Below are positions 10,391-18,525 of a DNA stretch of 64,000 bases, piece after piece. This DNA is from Pseudothauera lacus (GTDB lineage: Bacteria > Pseudomonadota > Gammaproteobacteria > Burkholderiales > Rhodocyclaceae), in NCBI RefSeq assembly GCF_003034845.1, contig NZ_PZKC01000010.1, positions 62,001 through 126,000 of the forward strand. Direction: 5' to 3'. The position numbers were made by a program, and so were the translations under genes. The notes below the pieces were generated by a model. That model did no database searches. It was not told where the DNA came from and saw nothing but the letters and a program-made list of their open reading frames with translations. Numbering within the stretch: position 1 is the first letter of the stretch; every line of letters begins with the position of its first letter.

Positions 10391-11529
10391 CCGATCAGCG
10401 CTTTCATCCGGTGAACCTGCTGCGTGGCTTCGTCCGCCCTGTCGATCCGGTCCTGCTTGCCATTCTCGCGGTGCTGCTCTCTGCGGGCTATCTGCTGATG
10501 CTGTCGGCCTCGCCCGAGCGTGCCCACAACCAGATGGTCAATACCGGCGTCGCCCTGTGCGCGATGTGGGCGGCGGCGCGGCTGCCGCCGCAGCGCCTGA
10601 TGTCGCTCGCCGTGCCGCTCTATCTGCTCGGCGTGGTGCTGCTGATCGGCGTCGCCGCCTTTGGCGAGACCTCCAAGGGCGCCAAGCGCTGGCTCGACAT
10701 CGGCGTCACCCGCATCCAGCCCTCCGAGCTGATGAAGATCGCCATGCCGCTGATGCTGGCGTGGTACTTCCAGCAGCGCGAAGGTGCCATCAATCTGCGC
10801 ACCTTCATCGTCGCCGCGGCGCTGCTCGCCGTGCCGGTGGCGCTCATCGTCACCCAACCCGACCTTGGCACCAGCCTGCTGGTGGCTGCGGCCGGCATGT
10901 ATGTGATCTTCTTCGCCGGGCTGTCGTGGAAGCTGATCATCCCCGTGGCCCTCCTCGGTGTTGTCGGGCTGGGCTCCATCGTCGTCTTCGGCGACCAACT
11001 GTGCCAGCCGGATACCGAGTGGTACGCCCTGCGCGAGTACCAGAAGCAGCGCGTGTGCACCCTCCTTGACCCCACCCGCGACCCCCTCGGCAAGGGCTTC
11101 CACATCATCCAGTCCACCATCGCCATCGGCTCCGGCGGAGTGTGGGGCAAGGGCTGGATGGAGGGCACCCAGACCCACCTGTCCTTCATCCCCGAACGCC
11201 ACACCGACTTCATCTTTTCCGTGCTTGCCGAAGAGTTCGGCCTTGTCGGCACCCTCGCCCTGCTGGCCGTGTATGTGCTGCTGCTGGTGCGCGGCTTCGT
11301 CATCGCCCTGCGTGCGCCGACGCTGGCCACGCGCCTGCTTGCCGGTGCCATCACCATGGTGTTCTTCACCTATGCCTTCGTGAACATGGGCATGGTCTCC
11401 GGCATCCTGCCGGTAGTAGGGGTGCCCTTGCCCTTCATCAGCTATGGCGGCACCGCGCTGGTGACACTGTGTCTGGGCGTCGGTATCCTGATGAGCATCC
11501 ACCGTCACCGCGGCAATGCCCACGACTGA
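10387..11529 (+). CDS. rodA: Peptidoglycan glycosyltransferase RodA
   Basis: A 380-residue SEDS-family polytopic membrane protein that polymerises lipid II during cell elongation. Family signatures include KGAKRWLDIGVTRIQPSELMKIAMP, QPDLGTSLLVA, PERHTDFIFSVLAEEFGLVG and the C-terminal PLPFISYGGT. I chose the ATG at 10387, which overlaps the mrdA stop by 4 nt and gives the normal SEDS length. A longer open frame upstream is only read-through of the mrdA region. RodA acts with PBP2 from the preceding gene. Confidence 0.97.
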   Translation: MTDQRFHPVNLLRGFVRPVDPVLLAILAVLLSAGYLLMLSASPERAHNQMVNTGVALCAMWAAARLPPQRLMSLAVPLYLLGVVLLIGVAAFGETSKGAKRWLDIGVTRIQPSELMKIAMPLMLAWYFQQREGAINLRTFIVAAALLAVPVALIVTQPDLGTSLLVAAAGMYVIFFAGLSWKLIIPVALLGVVGLGSIVVFGDQLCQPDTEWYALREYQKQRVCTLLDPTRDPLGKGFHIIQSTIAIGSGGVWGKGWMEGTQTHLSFIPERHTDFIFSVLAEEFGLVGTLALLAVYVLLLVRGFVIALRAPTLATRLLAGAITMVFFTYAFVNMGMVSGILPVVGVPLPFISYGGTALVTLCLGVGILMSIHRHRGNAHD

Positions 11530-11536
11530 AGCCGAC

Positions 11537-12433
11537 ATGTCCCGCTTCACCTCTTCCTGCACCCTGCTGACCACCGTCGCGCTGGCGCTGCTGCTCAGCG
11601 CCTGCGGCGGTACGCCGAAGCGCAGCACCCCGTCTGCCCCGCCCGCCGGCGACAGTCGCCCCGCGCCTACCGCGCCCCAGGGTGGCGGCTATTACAAGGA
11701 CGACGGTCCGGATGCCAATCCGCCCGCCAACCTCGACAGCATCCCCGATGCGGTGCCGCGCGACGAGCCCCTGCACCGCTTCGCCAACCGTCCCTACACC
11801 GTCTTCGGTCAGCGCTACGTTCCCGCCACCGCGCTGCAGCCGCACCGCCAACGCGGGGTGGCGAGCTGGTACGGGCGGCGCTTCCACGGCAACCCCACAT
11901 CCAGCGGCGAACCCTACGACATGTATGCGATGACCGCCGCCCACCCCACGCTGCCGATACCCAGCTATGCGCGCGTGACCAACGTCACCAACGGGCGCTC
12001 GGTGGTGGTGCGCATCAACGACCGCGGCCCCTTCCTGCGCGGGCGCATCATCGATCTCTCCTACGCCGCCGCGCACCGGCTCGGCTACATCAACGCCGGC
12101 AGCGCCACGGTCGAGGTCGAAACCATCCTGCCGTCGTCCGCGGTGGTTGCCAGCACCGCGCCCGCGGTCACCCCGGTGCAGCCGGCGGCGGCTGGCGGCG
12201 CCCGCCAGGCCTACCTGCAACTGGGGGTGTTCTCCACCCGCGCCAACGCCGAAGACCTGCGCGGGCGCGTCCATCGCGAGCTCGCAGCCTATGCCGACCG
12301 TGTCCATCTGCTCGCCGACGGTGAGCGCTTCCGTCTTCAGCTCGGGCCGTGGCCCAACGAGAACGACGCCCGCCGCGCGGCTGCCGAGATCGGCCGTACC
12401 CTTGGCCTGCAACCCTTTCTCGTCGTGCGCTGA
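11537..12433 (+). CDS. rlpA: Septal ring lytic transglycosylase RlpA-family lipoprotein
   Basis: The product (298 residues from ATG 11537) has a signal peptide ending in a lipobox (LLLSAC, residues about 18-23). A double-psi beta-barrel domain follows (GVASWYGRRFHGNPTSSG ... RVTNVTNGRSVVVRINDRGPF), then a C-terminal SPOR domain from about residue 225 that binds denuded glycan strands. RlpA cleaves naked glycan strands during daughter-cell separation. An ATG at 11516 would add seven residues before the signal peptide. The gene closes the rod-shape cluster. Confidence 0.93.
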   Translation: MSRFTSSCTLLTTVALALLLSACGGTPKRSTPSAPPAGDSRPAPTAPQGGGYYKDDGPDANPPANLDSIPDAVPRDEPLHRFANRPYTVFGQRYVPATALQPHRQRGVASWYGRRFHGNPTSSGEPYDMYAMTAAHPTLPIPSYARVTNVTNGRSVVVRINDRGPFLRGRIIDLSYAAAHRLGYINAGSATVEVETILPSSAVVASTAPAVTPVQPAAAGGARQAYLQLGVFSTRANAEDLRGRVHRELAAYADRVHLLADGERFRLQLGPWPNENDARRAAAEIGRTLGLQPFLVVR

Positions 12434-12538
12434 GCACTGCGGCCTGCGCGCGCTTCTTACAGCTTGAACCAACTGCCCGTGTACCGGTCTGCTTCGGGAC
12501 GTGTATCCTTTTTGCGCCGCATCATGCGCGTCTTGCCT

Positions 12539-12676
12539 ATTAACCCGGCAACGAAATACGCTATTCCGTTCGCCCTGAGCCCTTCGGCTACGCTCAGGAG
12601 AGCCTTGTCGAAGGGTGTTCGTGCCGACTGGGCTTCGACAGGCTCAGCCCGAACGGTATTTGATTGCCGGGTTAAT
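12539..12676. repeat. 138-bp palindromic repeat element, copy 1 (13-bp terminal inverted repeats)
   Basis: The element begins ATTAACCCGGCAA and ends TTGCCGGGTTAAT, a perfect 13-bp terminal inverted repeat. Internal sub-repeats GTTCGCCCTGAGC and GGCTCAGCCCGAAC pair with each other. The same element, without a 24-bp internal segment, recurs at 46516-46629, and a left-end remnant lies at 47622-47662. It carries no gene. It sits between rlpA and dacC, so it may also act as a transcript hairpin. Confidence 0.85.
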
Positions 12677-12708
12677 AATCTTTGTCATTGACCAGGTCCT
12701 TTTGCCCC

Positions 12709-13836
12709 ATGCGTTTCATTCTGCCCCTGCTGTTCTCCCTGTTCGCCTTCACCGCTTCCGCACAGCCCCTCGGCGGCCCGACGCTGGCCGCGCGCGCCTG
12801 GCTGCTGCTCGACCAGTCCACCGGGCAGGTGCTGGTCGCCAATGAGCCCGATACCCGCATCGAGCCGGCCTCGCTGACCAAGCTGATGACCGCCTATGTG
12901 ACCTTCTCCGCGCTCAAGGCCGGCACCATCGCCCTCGACCAGCAGGTACCGGTGTCGGAGGCGGCATGGCGGCAGGTCGGCTCGCGCATGTTCATCGAGC
13001 CGCGCAAGCCGGTGACCGTGGAGGAGCTCATCCGCGGCATGATCGTGCAGTCCGGCAACGACGCCTGCGTCGCGCTCGCCGAACTGGTCGCCGGCAGCGA
13101 GGAAGCCTTTGCCCAGCTGATGAACCGCGAAGCGCAGCGTCTGGGCATGCATAACAGCAACTTCACCAATTCCACCGGCCTGCCCGACGAGCAGCTGTAC
13201 ACCACCGTTGCCGACCTTGGCGTGCTCGCCTCCGCCATCGTGCGCGACTTCCCCGAGTTCTACGCCCTGTACTCGGAGAAGGAATACACCTACAACGACA
13301 TCCGCCAGCCCAACCGCAACCGCCTGCTGTGGCTCGACGGCACCGTCGACGGCATGAAGACCGGCCATACCAGCAGTGCCGGCTACTGCCTGGTGGCCTC
13401 CGCGCAGCGCGGCCCGCGCCGGCTGATCTCGGTGGTGGTGGGGACCGATTCGGACACCATCCGCGCGCAGGAATCGCTCAAGCTGCTCAACTACGGCTTC
13501 CAGTTCTTCGATACCGTGCAGCTCTACAGCGCCGGGCAGGCGGTGAGCCAGTTCCGCGTCTGGAAGGGCAAGGCGAAGGAGATTCCGGTCGGCTTCACCG
13601 CGGACTTCGTGATGTCGCTGCCGAAGGACCAGAAGGACAAGGTCACCGCCACCCTGACCAGCCAGCAGCCGCTCATCGCCCCGGTACAGCGTGGCCAGCA
13701 GGTCGGCAGCATGACGCTGGCCCTCGACGGCCGCACGCTGGGAGAATATCCTGTGCTGGCCCTGCAGGACGTACCCGTCGCCGGCTTCTTCGGCCGCCTG
13801 TGGGACGCCCTGGTGATGTGGTTCCGCAAGCTCTGA
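12709..13836 (+). CDS. dacC: D-alanyl-D-alanine carboxypeptidase (PBP5/6 type)
   Basis: The 375-residue product has a cleavable signal peptide (MRFILPLLFSLFAFTASA) and class C PBP motifs: SLTK (ASLTKLMTAY), SGN (VQSGNDACVA) and KTG (GMKTGHTSSAGYC). It ends in an amphipathic helix (GRLWDALVMWFRKL) that anchors it to the outer leaflet of the inner membrane. It trims the terminal D-Ala of pentapeptide stems. I use the ATG at 12709 because it gives a clean signal peptide; the frame is open 27 nt further upstream. Confidence 0.95.
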   Translation: MRFILPLLFSLFAFTASAQPLGGPTLAARAWLLLDQSTGQVLVANEPDTRIEPASLTKLMTAYVTFSALKAGTIALDQQVPVSEAAWRQVGSRMFIEPRKPVTVEELIRGMIVQSGNDACVALAELVAGSEEAFAQLMNREAQRLGMHNSNFTNSTGLPDEQLYTTVADLGVLASAIVRDFPEFYALYSEKEYTYNDIRQPNRNRLLWLDGTVDGMKTGHTSSAGYCLVASAQRGPRRLISVVVGTDSDTIRAQESLKLLNYGFQFFDTVQLYSAGQAVSQFRVWKGKAKEIPVGFTADFVMSLPKDQKDKVTATLTSQQPLIAPVQRGQQVGSMTLALDGRTLGEYPVLALQDVPVAGFFGRLWDALVMWFRKL

Positions 13837-13909
13837 GCGCGGCTTGCCGAAGCAGGCCGGGGCGCGGCGCCCCTGGCCGACCCGTACCCGACAACCCGCG
13901 GAGAGCCCC

Positions 13910-14767
13910 ATGAGCATCTGCTATCTCGACGGGCAGTATCTGCCCCTTGCCGAAGCCCGCGTGTCGCCGCTCGACCGCAGTTTCCTGTTTGGCGACGGCG
14001 CCTACGAAGTCATTCCGGTGTATTCGCGGCGCCCCTTCCGCCTCGAAGAGCACATCGCCCGCCTCGGCAACACCCTCGCCGCGCTGCGCCTGCCCGACCC
14101 GCACAGCGCCGTGCAATGGGCCGACATGGTGCGCGAGGTGGTGGCGCGCAACGCCTGGGAAGACCAGTCGGTCTATCTGCAGGTCAGCCGCGGCGCCGAC
14201 GACAAGCGCAACCACGCCTTCCCGGCGGTGATCCGCCCCACCGTGTTCATGATGAGCGATGCGCTGCTCACGCCGCCGGCCGCCCAGCTCGACAGCGGGG
14301 TGGCCGCGGTCAGCGCGGCGGACTTCCGCTGGCTGCGTTGCGACCTCAAGACCGTCGCCCTGCTGGCCAACTGCCTGCTGCGCCAGCACGCGGTCGAGCA
14401 GGGCTGCGCGGAGAGCATCCTCTTCCGCGACGGCTTCCTCACCGAAGGCGCGGCCTCCAACATCTTCATCGTCCGCGACGGCGTCATGCTCACCCCGCCC
14501 AAGAGCCACCTCATGCTCCCCGGCATCACCTACGACGTGGTGCTCGAACTGGCCGCCCGCCATGGCCTGCCCCACGAGGTGCGCGAGATCCTCGAAGACG
14601 AGGTACGCAGTGCCGACGAGATCTGGATGACCTCCTCCACCAAGGAGGTGCTGGCAATCACCACGCTCGACGGTCGCCCGGTCGGCAGCGGTCGGCCCGG
14701 CCCCGTGGGCCGGCAGATGCATGCCTGGTATCAGGACTTCAAGAACACGGTGATGCGCAGTGGCTGA
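13910..14767 (+). CDS. dat: D-amino-acid aminotransferase (PLP fold type IV)
   Basis: The 285-residue product starts MSICYLDGQYLPLAEARVSPLDRS at ATG 13910, preceded by a GGAGAG ribosome site. Fold-type IV motifs include FGDGAYEVIPVY, the PLP-lysine segment RCDLKTVALLANCL and TEGAASNIFIV. Such enzymes interconvert D-alanine and D-glutamate with their keto acids. This fits its place directly after the D-Ala carboxypeptidase gene. A branched-chain or 4-amino-4-deoxychorismate specificity cannot be excluded from sequence alone. Confidence 0.88.
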   Translation: MSICYLDGQYLPLAEARVSPLDRSFLFGDGAYEVIPVYSRRPFRLEEHIARLGNTLAALRLPDPHSAVQWADMVREVVARNAWEDQSVYLQVSRGADDKRNHAFPAVIRPTVFMMSDALLTPPAAQLDSGVAAVSAADFRWLRCDLKTVALLANCLLRQHAVEQGCAESILFRDGFLTEGAASNIFIVRDGVMLTPPKSHLMLPGITYDVVLELAARHGLPHEVREILEDEVRSADEIWMTSSTKEVLAITTLDGRPVGSGRPGPVGRQMHAWYQDFKNTVMRSG

Positions 14768-15050
14768 ACAGACCCCCGCCCCGCAGCAGGGCCGCGAAAC
14801 CCTCATCGAATACCCCTGCGACTTTCCCATCAAGGTCATGGGTGCGCGCGTGGACGGCTTTGCCCAGGCGGTGGTGGGCGTGGTCCAGGAGCACGCCCCC
14901 GGCTTCGACGCCGCCAGTGTCGAGATGCGCCTGTCCGCGAAGGGCAACTACCTCGCCCTCACCTGCACCTTCCGTGCCGTCTCGCAGGCCCAGGTCGACG
15001 CCCTCTACCGCGCCCTCACCGCCCACCCCATGGTCAAGGTGGTGCTGTGA
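14760..15050 (+). CDS. ybeD: YbeD/DUF493 family protein
   Basis: This 96-residue protein uses a GTG start at 14760 that overlaps the end of dat. It contains the YbeD core: [13 protein letters not shown] at the N-terminus and the ACT-like pattern [16 protein letters not shown]. The family is small and cytoplasmic with unclear biochemistry, but it is nearly always found immediately upstream of lipB. Its stop codon overlaps the lipB start by 4 nt. Confidence 0.92.
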   Translation: MAEQTPAPQQGRETLIEYPCDFPIKVMGARVDGFAQAVVGVVQEHAPGFDAASVEMRLSAKGNYLALTCTFRAVSQAQVDALYRALTAHPMVKVVL

Positions 15051-15709
15051 TCGTGAAACGCCTCGGCCGGGTCGATTACGCCCCGGCCTGGGAAGCGATG
15101 CAGCACTTCACCGCCACCCGCGGCGAGCACAGCGAAGACGAGATCTGGCTGCTCGAACACCCGCCGGTGTACACCCTTGGGCAGGCCGGCAAGCCCGAGC
15201 ACCTGCTGCCCGCCGGGCGCGACTCCGCCATCCCGCTGGTGAAGATCGACCGCGGCGGGCAGATCACCTACCACGGCCCCGGCCAACTCGTTGCCTACCT
15301 GCTCATCGACCTGCCGCGCCGCCGCCTCAAGGTGCGCGAACTGGTCCATCTGATGGAGCAGGCGCTGATCGACTGCCTCGCCGACTACGGCCTCACTGCC
15401 GAGCGCAAGGCCGGAGCGCCCGGGGTGTACATCGCCGGCGCCAAGATCGCCGCCCTCGGCCTGCGCGTGAAGAACGGCTGCAGCTACCACGGCCTCGCGC
15501 TCAACGTCGACGTGGACCTCGCCCCCTTCGGCTGGATCAATCCCTGCGGTTACGAAGGCCTCGCCACCGTGCGCATGAAGGACTTCGGCGTCAGCGACGA
15601 CGTCGCCACCGTGGGCGAACGCCTGCTCGCCCACCTGCAGCGCCTGCTGCCGGCGCTCGATCCGCCCCGCGCACCTGCGGACAGCCCCACTGCCCAGGGC
15701 GCCGCATAA
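15047..15709 (+). CDS. lipB: Octanoyltransferase LipB
   Basis: The 220-residue enzyme transfers octanoate from acyl-ACP to the lipoyl domains of 2-oxoacid dehydrogenases and the glycine cleavage H protein. It has the substrate-binding motif [16 protein letters not shown] and the catalytic Lys ([15 protein letters not shown]) and Cys ([11 protein letters not shown]). The start is GTG at 15047, overlapping ybeD. lipA follows after 46 bp, giving the complete endogenous lipoate pathway. Confidence 0.96.
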   Translation: MIVKRLGRVDYAPAWEAMQHFTATRGEHSEDEIWLLEHPPVYTLGQAGKPEHLLPAGRDSAIPLVKIDRGGQITYHGPGQLVAYLLIDLPRRRLKVRELVHLMEQALIDCLADYGLTAERKAGAPGVYIAGAKIAALGLRVKNGCSYHGLALNVDVDLAPFGWINPCGYEGLATVRMKDFGVSDDVATVGERLLAHLQRLLPALDPPRAPADSPTAQGAA

Positions 15710-15755
15710 CAGGGCACAATACGCAACACCCCCGCAGAACCACAGAGAAGCCGAC

Positions 15756-16703
15756 ATGGAAACCCCCGTGCGCAAGCAGCGCGGCGCCGACAAGACCGCC
15801 CGCATCCCGATCAAGATCGTCCCCGCCGAACGCCTCAAGAAGCCCGAGTGGATCCGCATCAAGCTCGGCGCCGGCCAGGAAGCCGAACGCTTCAACGAGA
15901 TCAAGGCCACCCTGCGCGACCACAAGCTGCACACCGTGTGCGAGGAAGCCTCCTGCCCCAACATCCATGAATGCTTCGGCAAGGGCACGGCCACCTTCAT
16001 GATCATGGGCGACATCTGTACCCGGCGCTGCCCCTTCTGCGACGTCGGCCACGGCCGGCCCGAGGCCCTCAACCCCGACGAGCCCGCCGACCTCGCCCGC
16101 ACCATTGCCGCGATGCGCCTGAACTACGTGGTGATCACCTCGGTGGACCGCGACGACCTGCGCGACGGCGGTGCCCAGCACTTCGTCGACTGCATCCGCG
16201 AGACCCGCGCCGCTTCGCCCAGGACCGCCATCGAGGTGCTGGTGCCGGACTTCCGCGGACGCATGGAGATCGCCCTGGAAATCTTCGACCAGGCCCCGCC
16301 GGACGTCATGAACCACAACATGGAAACCGTGCCGCGCCTCTACAAGCAGGCCCGTCCCGGTGCCGACTACGCCTACTCGCTGAAGCTGCTGAAGGAATTC
16401 AAGGCCCGCCACCCCGAGGTGCCGACCAAGTCCGGCCTGATGGTCGGCCTCGGCGAGACCGACGAGGAGATCCTCGCAGTGATGCGCGACCTGCGTGCCC
16501 ACGATGTCGACATGCTCACCATCGGCCAGTACCTGCAACCCTCCGGCGGCCACCTGCCGGTGCTGCGCTACGTGCATCCGGACACCTTCAAGATGTTCGA
16601 GACCGAAGCGCTGAAGATGGGCTTCAGGAACGCCGCCTGCGGACCGATGGTGCGCTCGTCCTACTGGGCCGACCAGCAGGCCCACGGCGCCGGGGTGGTG
16701 TGA
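15756..16703 (+). CDS. lipA: Lipoyl synthase LipA (radical SAM)
   Basis: The 315-residue protein carries both iron-sulfur cluster motifs. [12 protein letters not shown] is the CX4CX5C auxiliary cluster that donates sulfur. CTRRCPFC is the CX3CX2C radical-SAM cluster. The C-terminal RSSYWAD supplies the serine ligand of the auxiliary cluster. It inserts two sulfurs into octanoyl-lysine made by LipB. Confidence 0.98.
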   Translation: METPVRKQRGADKTARIPIKIVPAERLKKPEWIRIKLGAGQEAERFNEIKATLRDHKLHTVCEEASCPNIHECFGKGTATFMIMGDICTRRCPFCDVGHGRPEALNPDEPADLARTIAAMRLNYVVITSVDRDDLRDGGAQHFVDCIRETRAASPRTAIEVLVPDFRGRMEIALEIFDQAPPDVMNHNMETVPRLYKQARPGADYAYSLKLLKEFKARHPEVPTKSGLMVGLGETDEEILAVMRDLRAHDVDMLTIGQYLQPSGGHLPVLRYVHPDTFKMFETEALKMGFRNAACGPMVRSSYWADQQAHGAGVV

Positions 16704-16727
16704 CCGGGGCTTGCCGCCCCCGCACCG

Positions 16728-17267
16728 TTACTGCTGCTGTTGCGCCTGCGCCTCGCGTGCGGCGCGTTCCATGTCGCGCACGAAGTAGATGAAATCCATC
16801 TCCGGTGCCGGCGCCCCCAGGCGGGTGGCGGCGGCGGAGACCTGGCCGCGGTGATGGGCGAAGTGGGTCATCAGGTGGGTGAGGAGGTCGCTCATCGCGG
16901 CGTGGTGGACCTCGCCGCCGGCGCGCGTGTAGCGCACCGACAGGTAGAAGCTGCTCTCCGGCTGCAGCTCCAGCCAGTGGCGGAAGGCGCGCAGCTCATG
17001 CTGCAGGGTGTGCTTGAGGGTCTGCCAGTCCGCCTCGGAAATGCGCTGGAAGTCGGCACTGCCCTCTTCGCCGCGCAGGCGTGCCGCCCACAGCCGCAGC
17101 ACCACCAGCAGGTGGTCCATGGTGTGGTGGATGGTGCCGAAGTGCAGCCCCTGTGGCTGTGTGAGGGTGTCCGGGTGCAGGCGCGCGAGGCTGTCGAACA
17201 GCACCTGGTTGGCCCACAGCTGGTAGTCGCATTGACGGATGAAATGCTGGCGCCAGTCGGTGATCAT
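16728..17267 (-). CDS. DinB family protein
   Basis: A 179-residue four-helix DinB/YfiT-like protein starting MITDWRQHFIRQCDYQLWANQ. The three family histidines that bind a divalent metal are visible in TIHHTMDHLL and THFAHHRGQ. Many DinB-superfamily proteins are thiol transferases or hydrolases, but the substrate here is unknown. It converges on lipA and precedes the TlpA-like gene on the same strand. Confidence 0.85.
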   Translation of the reverse strand: MITDWRQHFIRQCDYQLWANQVLFDSLARLHPDTLTQPQGLHFGTIHHTMDHLLVVLRLWAARLRGEEGSADFQRISEADWQTLKHTLQHELRAFRHWLELQPESSFYLSVRYTRAGGEVHHAAMSDLLTHLMTHFAHHRGQVSAAATRLGAPAPEMDFIYFVRDMERAAREAQAQQQQ

Positions 17268-17301
17268 GATCGCCTTTCCTCCGTGGGGGTTGAGCCCGCG
17301 C

Positions 17302-17799
17302 TCAGACGCTTTCGGCCAGCAGGCGCTCCAGCAGTTCGTGCAGGCGGGCGAAATCGGGTTCGCCGAGGTATTTATGGACGATCTGACCGCGCTTGTCGAT
17401 CAGGAAGGTGGTCGGCGTCAGGCGGACCCCGTCGAAGGCGCGTGCCACCTCGCCGCTGCGGTCGAGCGCGACGGTGAAGGGCAGGCCGGCGCGTTCGACG
17501 TAGGCCTGCACCTGCGCCGGCGGATCGTAATCCATCGCCACTGCGATGGTGCGATAGCCGCGCGCGGCGAACTTCTCGTAGGTCTGCGCCAGCATCGGCA
17601 TCTCCTTGATGCAGCTGGCGCAGCTGGTGGCCCAGAAATTGACCAGCACCACCTGGCCACGCAGATCGGCGGTACGGAAGGTCTCGCCCTGCAGGGTGGT
17701 GAAGGCGACTTCGGGGGCGGCCGGCTTCTGGGTGAAAACGAAAAATCCGGCAACGCCGAGAACGACGACCGCGATCGCGGCGATAATCTTGACCTTCAT
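17302..17799 (-). CDS. TlpA/ResA-like thiol:disulfide oxidoreductase
   Basis: The 165-residue product (start ATG 17799, MKVKIIAAIAVVVLGVAGFF) has an N-terminal membrane anchor. A thioredoxin fold follows, with active site WATSCASCIKEMP (CXXC = CASC) and the cis-Pro loop LTPTTFLID. It should act on the periplasmic side, reducing disulfides such as apocytochrome c cysteines. The frame stays open far upstream, but only this start gives a TlpA-type N-terminus. Confidence 0.9.
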   Translation of the reverse strand: MKVKIIAAIAVVVLGVAGFFVFTQKPAAPEVAFTTLQGETFRTADLRGQVVLVNFWATSCASCIKEMPMLAQTYEKFAARGYRTIAVAMDYDPPAQVQAYVERAGLPFTVALDRSGEVARAFDGVRLTPTTFLIDKRGQIVHKYLGEPDFARLHELLERLLAESV

Positions 17800-17826
17800 G
17801 CGACGACCAATGCTAGGGGGTGTGTG

Positions 17827-18519
17827 ATGCGTTCCATTCTGCGGGCTTTCCTGTTGCTTGTCATCTGCGCACCGGCGTGGGCGCAACTCAATCTCTCCGG
17901 CCTTGCCGCCTTCAGCGAGCGCGACACCGCCACCGGCCTGCGCGAAGCGCTCACCCAGGGCGCCGGGCGGGCGGTCGATCTGCTCGGCACCCAGGACGGC
18001 TTTCTGGGCAACCCGAAAGTCCGGATCCCCCTGCCGGAAGTGCTGCAGAAGGCCGAACCGCTGATGCGCATGACCGGCCGCGGCAAGGATTTCGACGCCC
18101 TCGTCACCACCATGAACCGTGCCGCCGAGGCCGCCGTGCCCGAGGCTCGTGCCCTGCTTGCCGACGCTGTCAGACAACTGACCGTCGAAGACGCCAAAAA
18201 GATCCTCGGCGGCGGTGACGATTCGGTCACCCAGTACTTCCGCCAGCACACCGAAGCCGGCCTCACCCAGCGTTTCCTGCCGGTGGTGCGCCAGCACACC
18301 GAGCGCCTCGCGCTGGCCGGTCAGTACAACCGCCTGGCCGGGCAGGCTTCCGGCTTCGGGCTGATGAAAGCCGAGGATGCCCAGATCGAGAGCTACGTCA
18401 CCCGCAAGGCGCTCGACGGCCTCTACCTGATGATCGCCGAGGAAGAACGCGCCATCCGCGCCAACCCGGTGCAGGCCGCCGGCACCTGGGCGCGGCGCAT
18501 CTTCGGCGCGGTCAAGTAA
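17827..18519 (+). CDS. DUF4197 domain-containing exported protein
   Basis: A 230-residue protein with a cleavable signal peptide (MRSILRAFLLLVICAPAWA) followed by the DUF4197 domain. Visible signatures are GLREALTQGAGRAVDLLG, DGFLGNPKVRIPLPEVLQKAE and KILGGGDDSVTQYFRQ. The family is periplasmic or outer-membrane associated and functionally uncharacterised. It is divergent from the TlpA gene with only a 27-bp gap and lies 6 bp upstream of rep. Confidence 0.85.
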   Translation: MRSILRAFLLLVICAPAWAQLNLSGLAAFSERDTATGLREALTQGAGRAVDLLGTQDGFLGNPKVRIPLPEVLQKAEPLMRMTGRGKDFDALVTTMNRAAEAAVPEARALLADAVRQLTVEDAKKILGGGDDSVTQYFRQHTEAGLTQRFLPVVRQHTERLALAGQYNRLAGQASGFGLMKAEDAQIESYVTRKALDGLYLMIAEEERAIRANPVQAAGTWARRIFGAVK

Positions 18520-18525
18520 GGCCGC

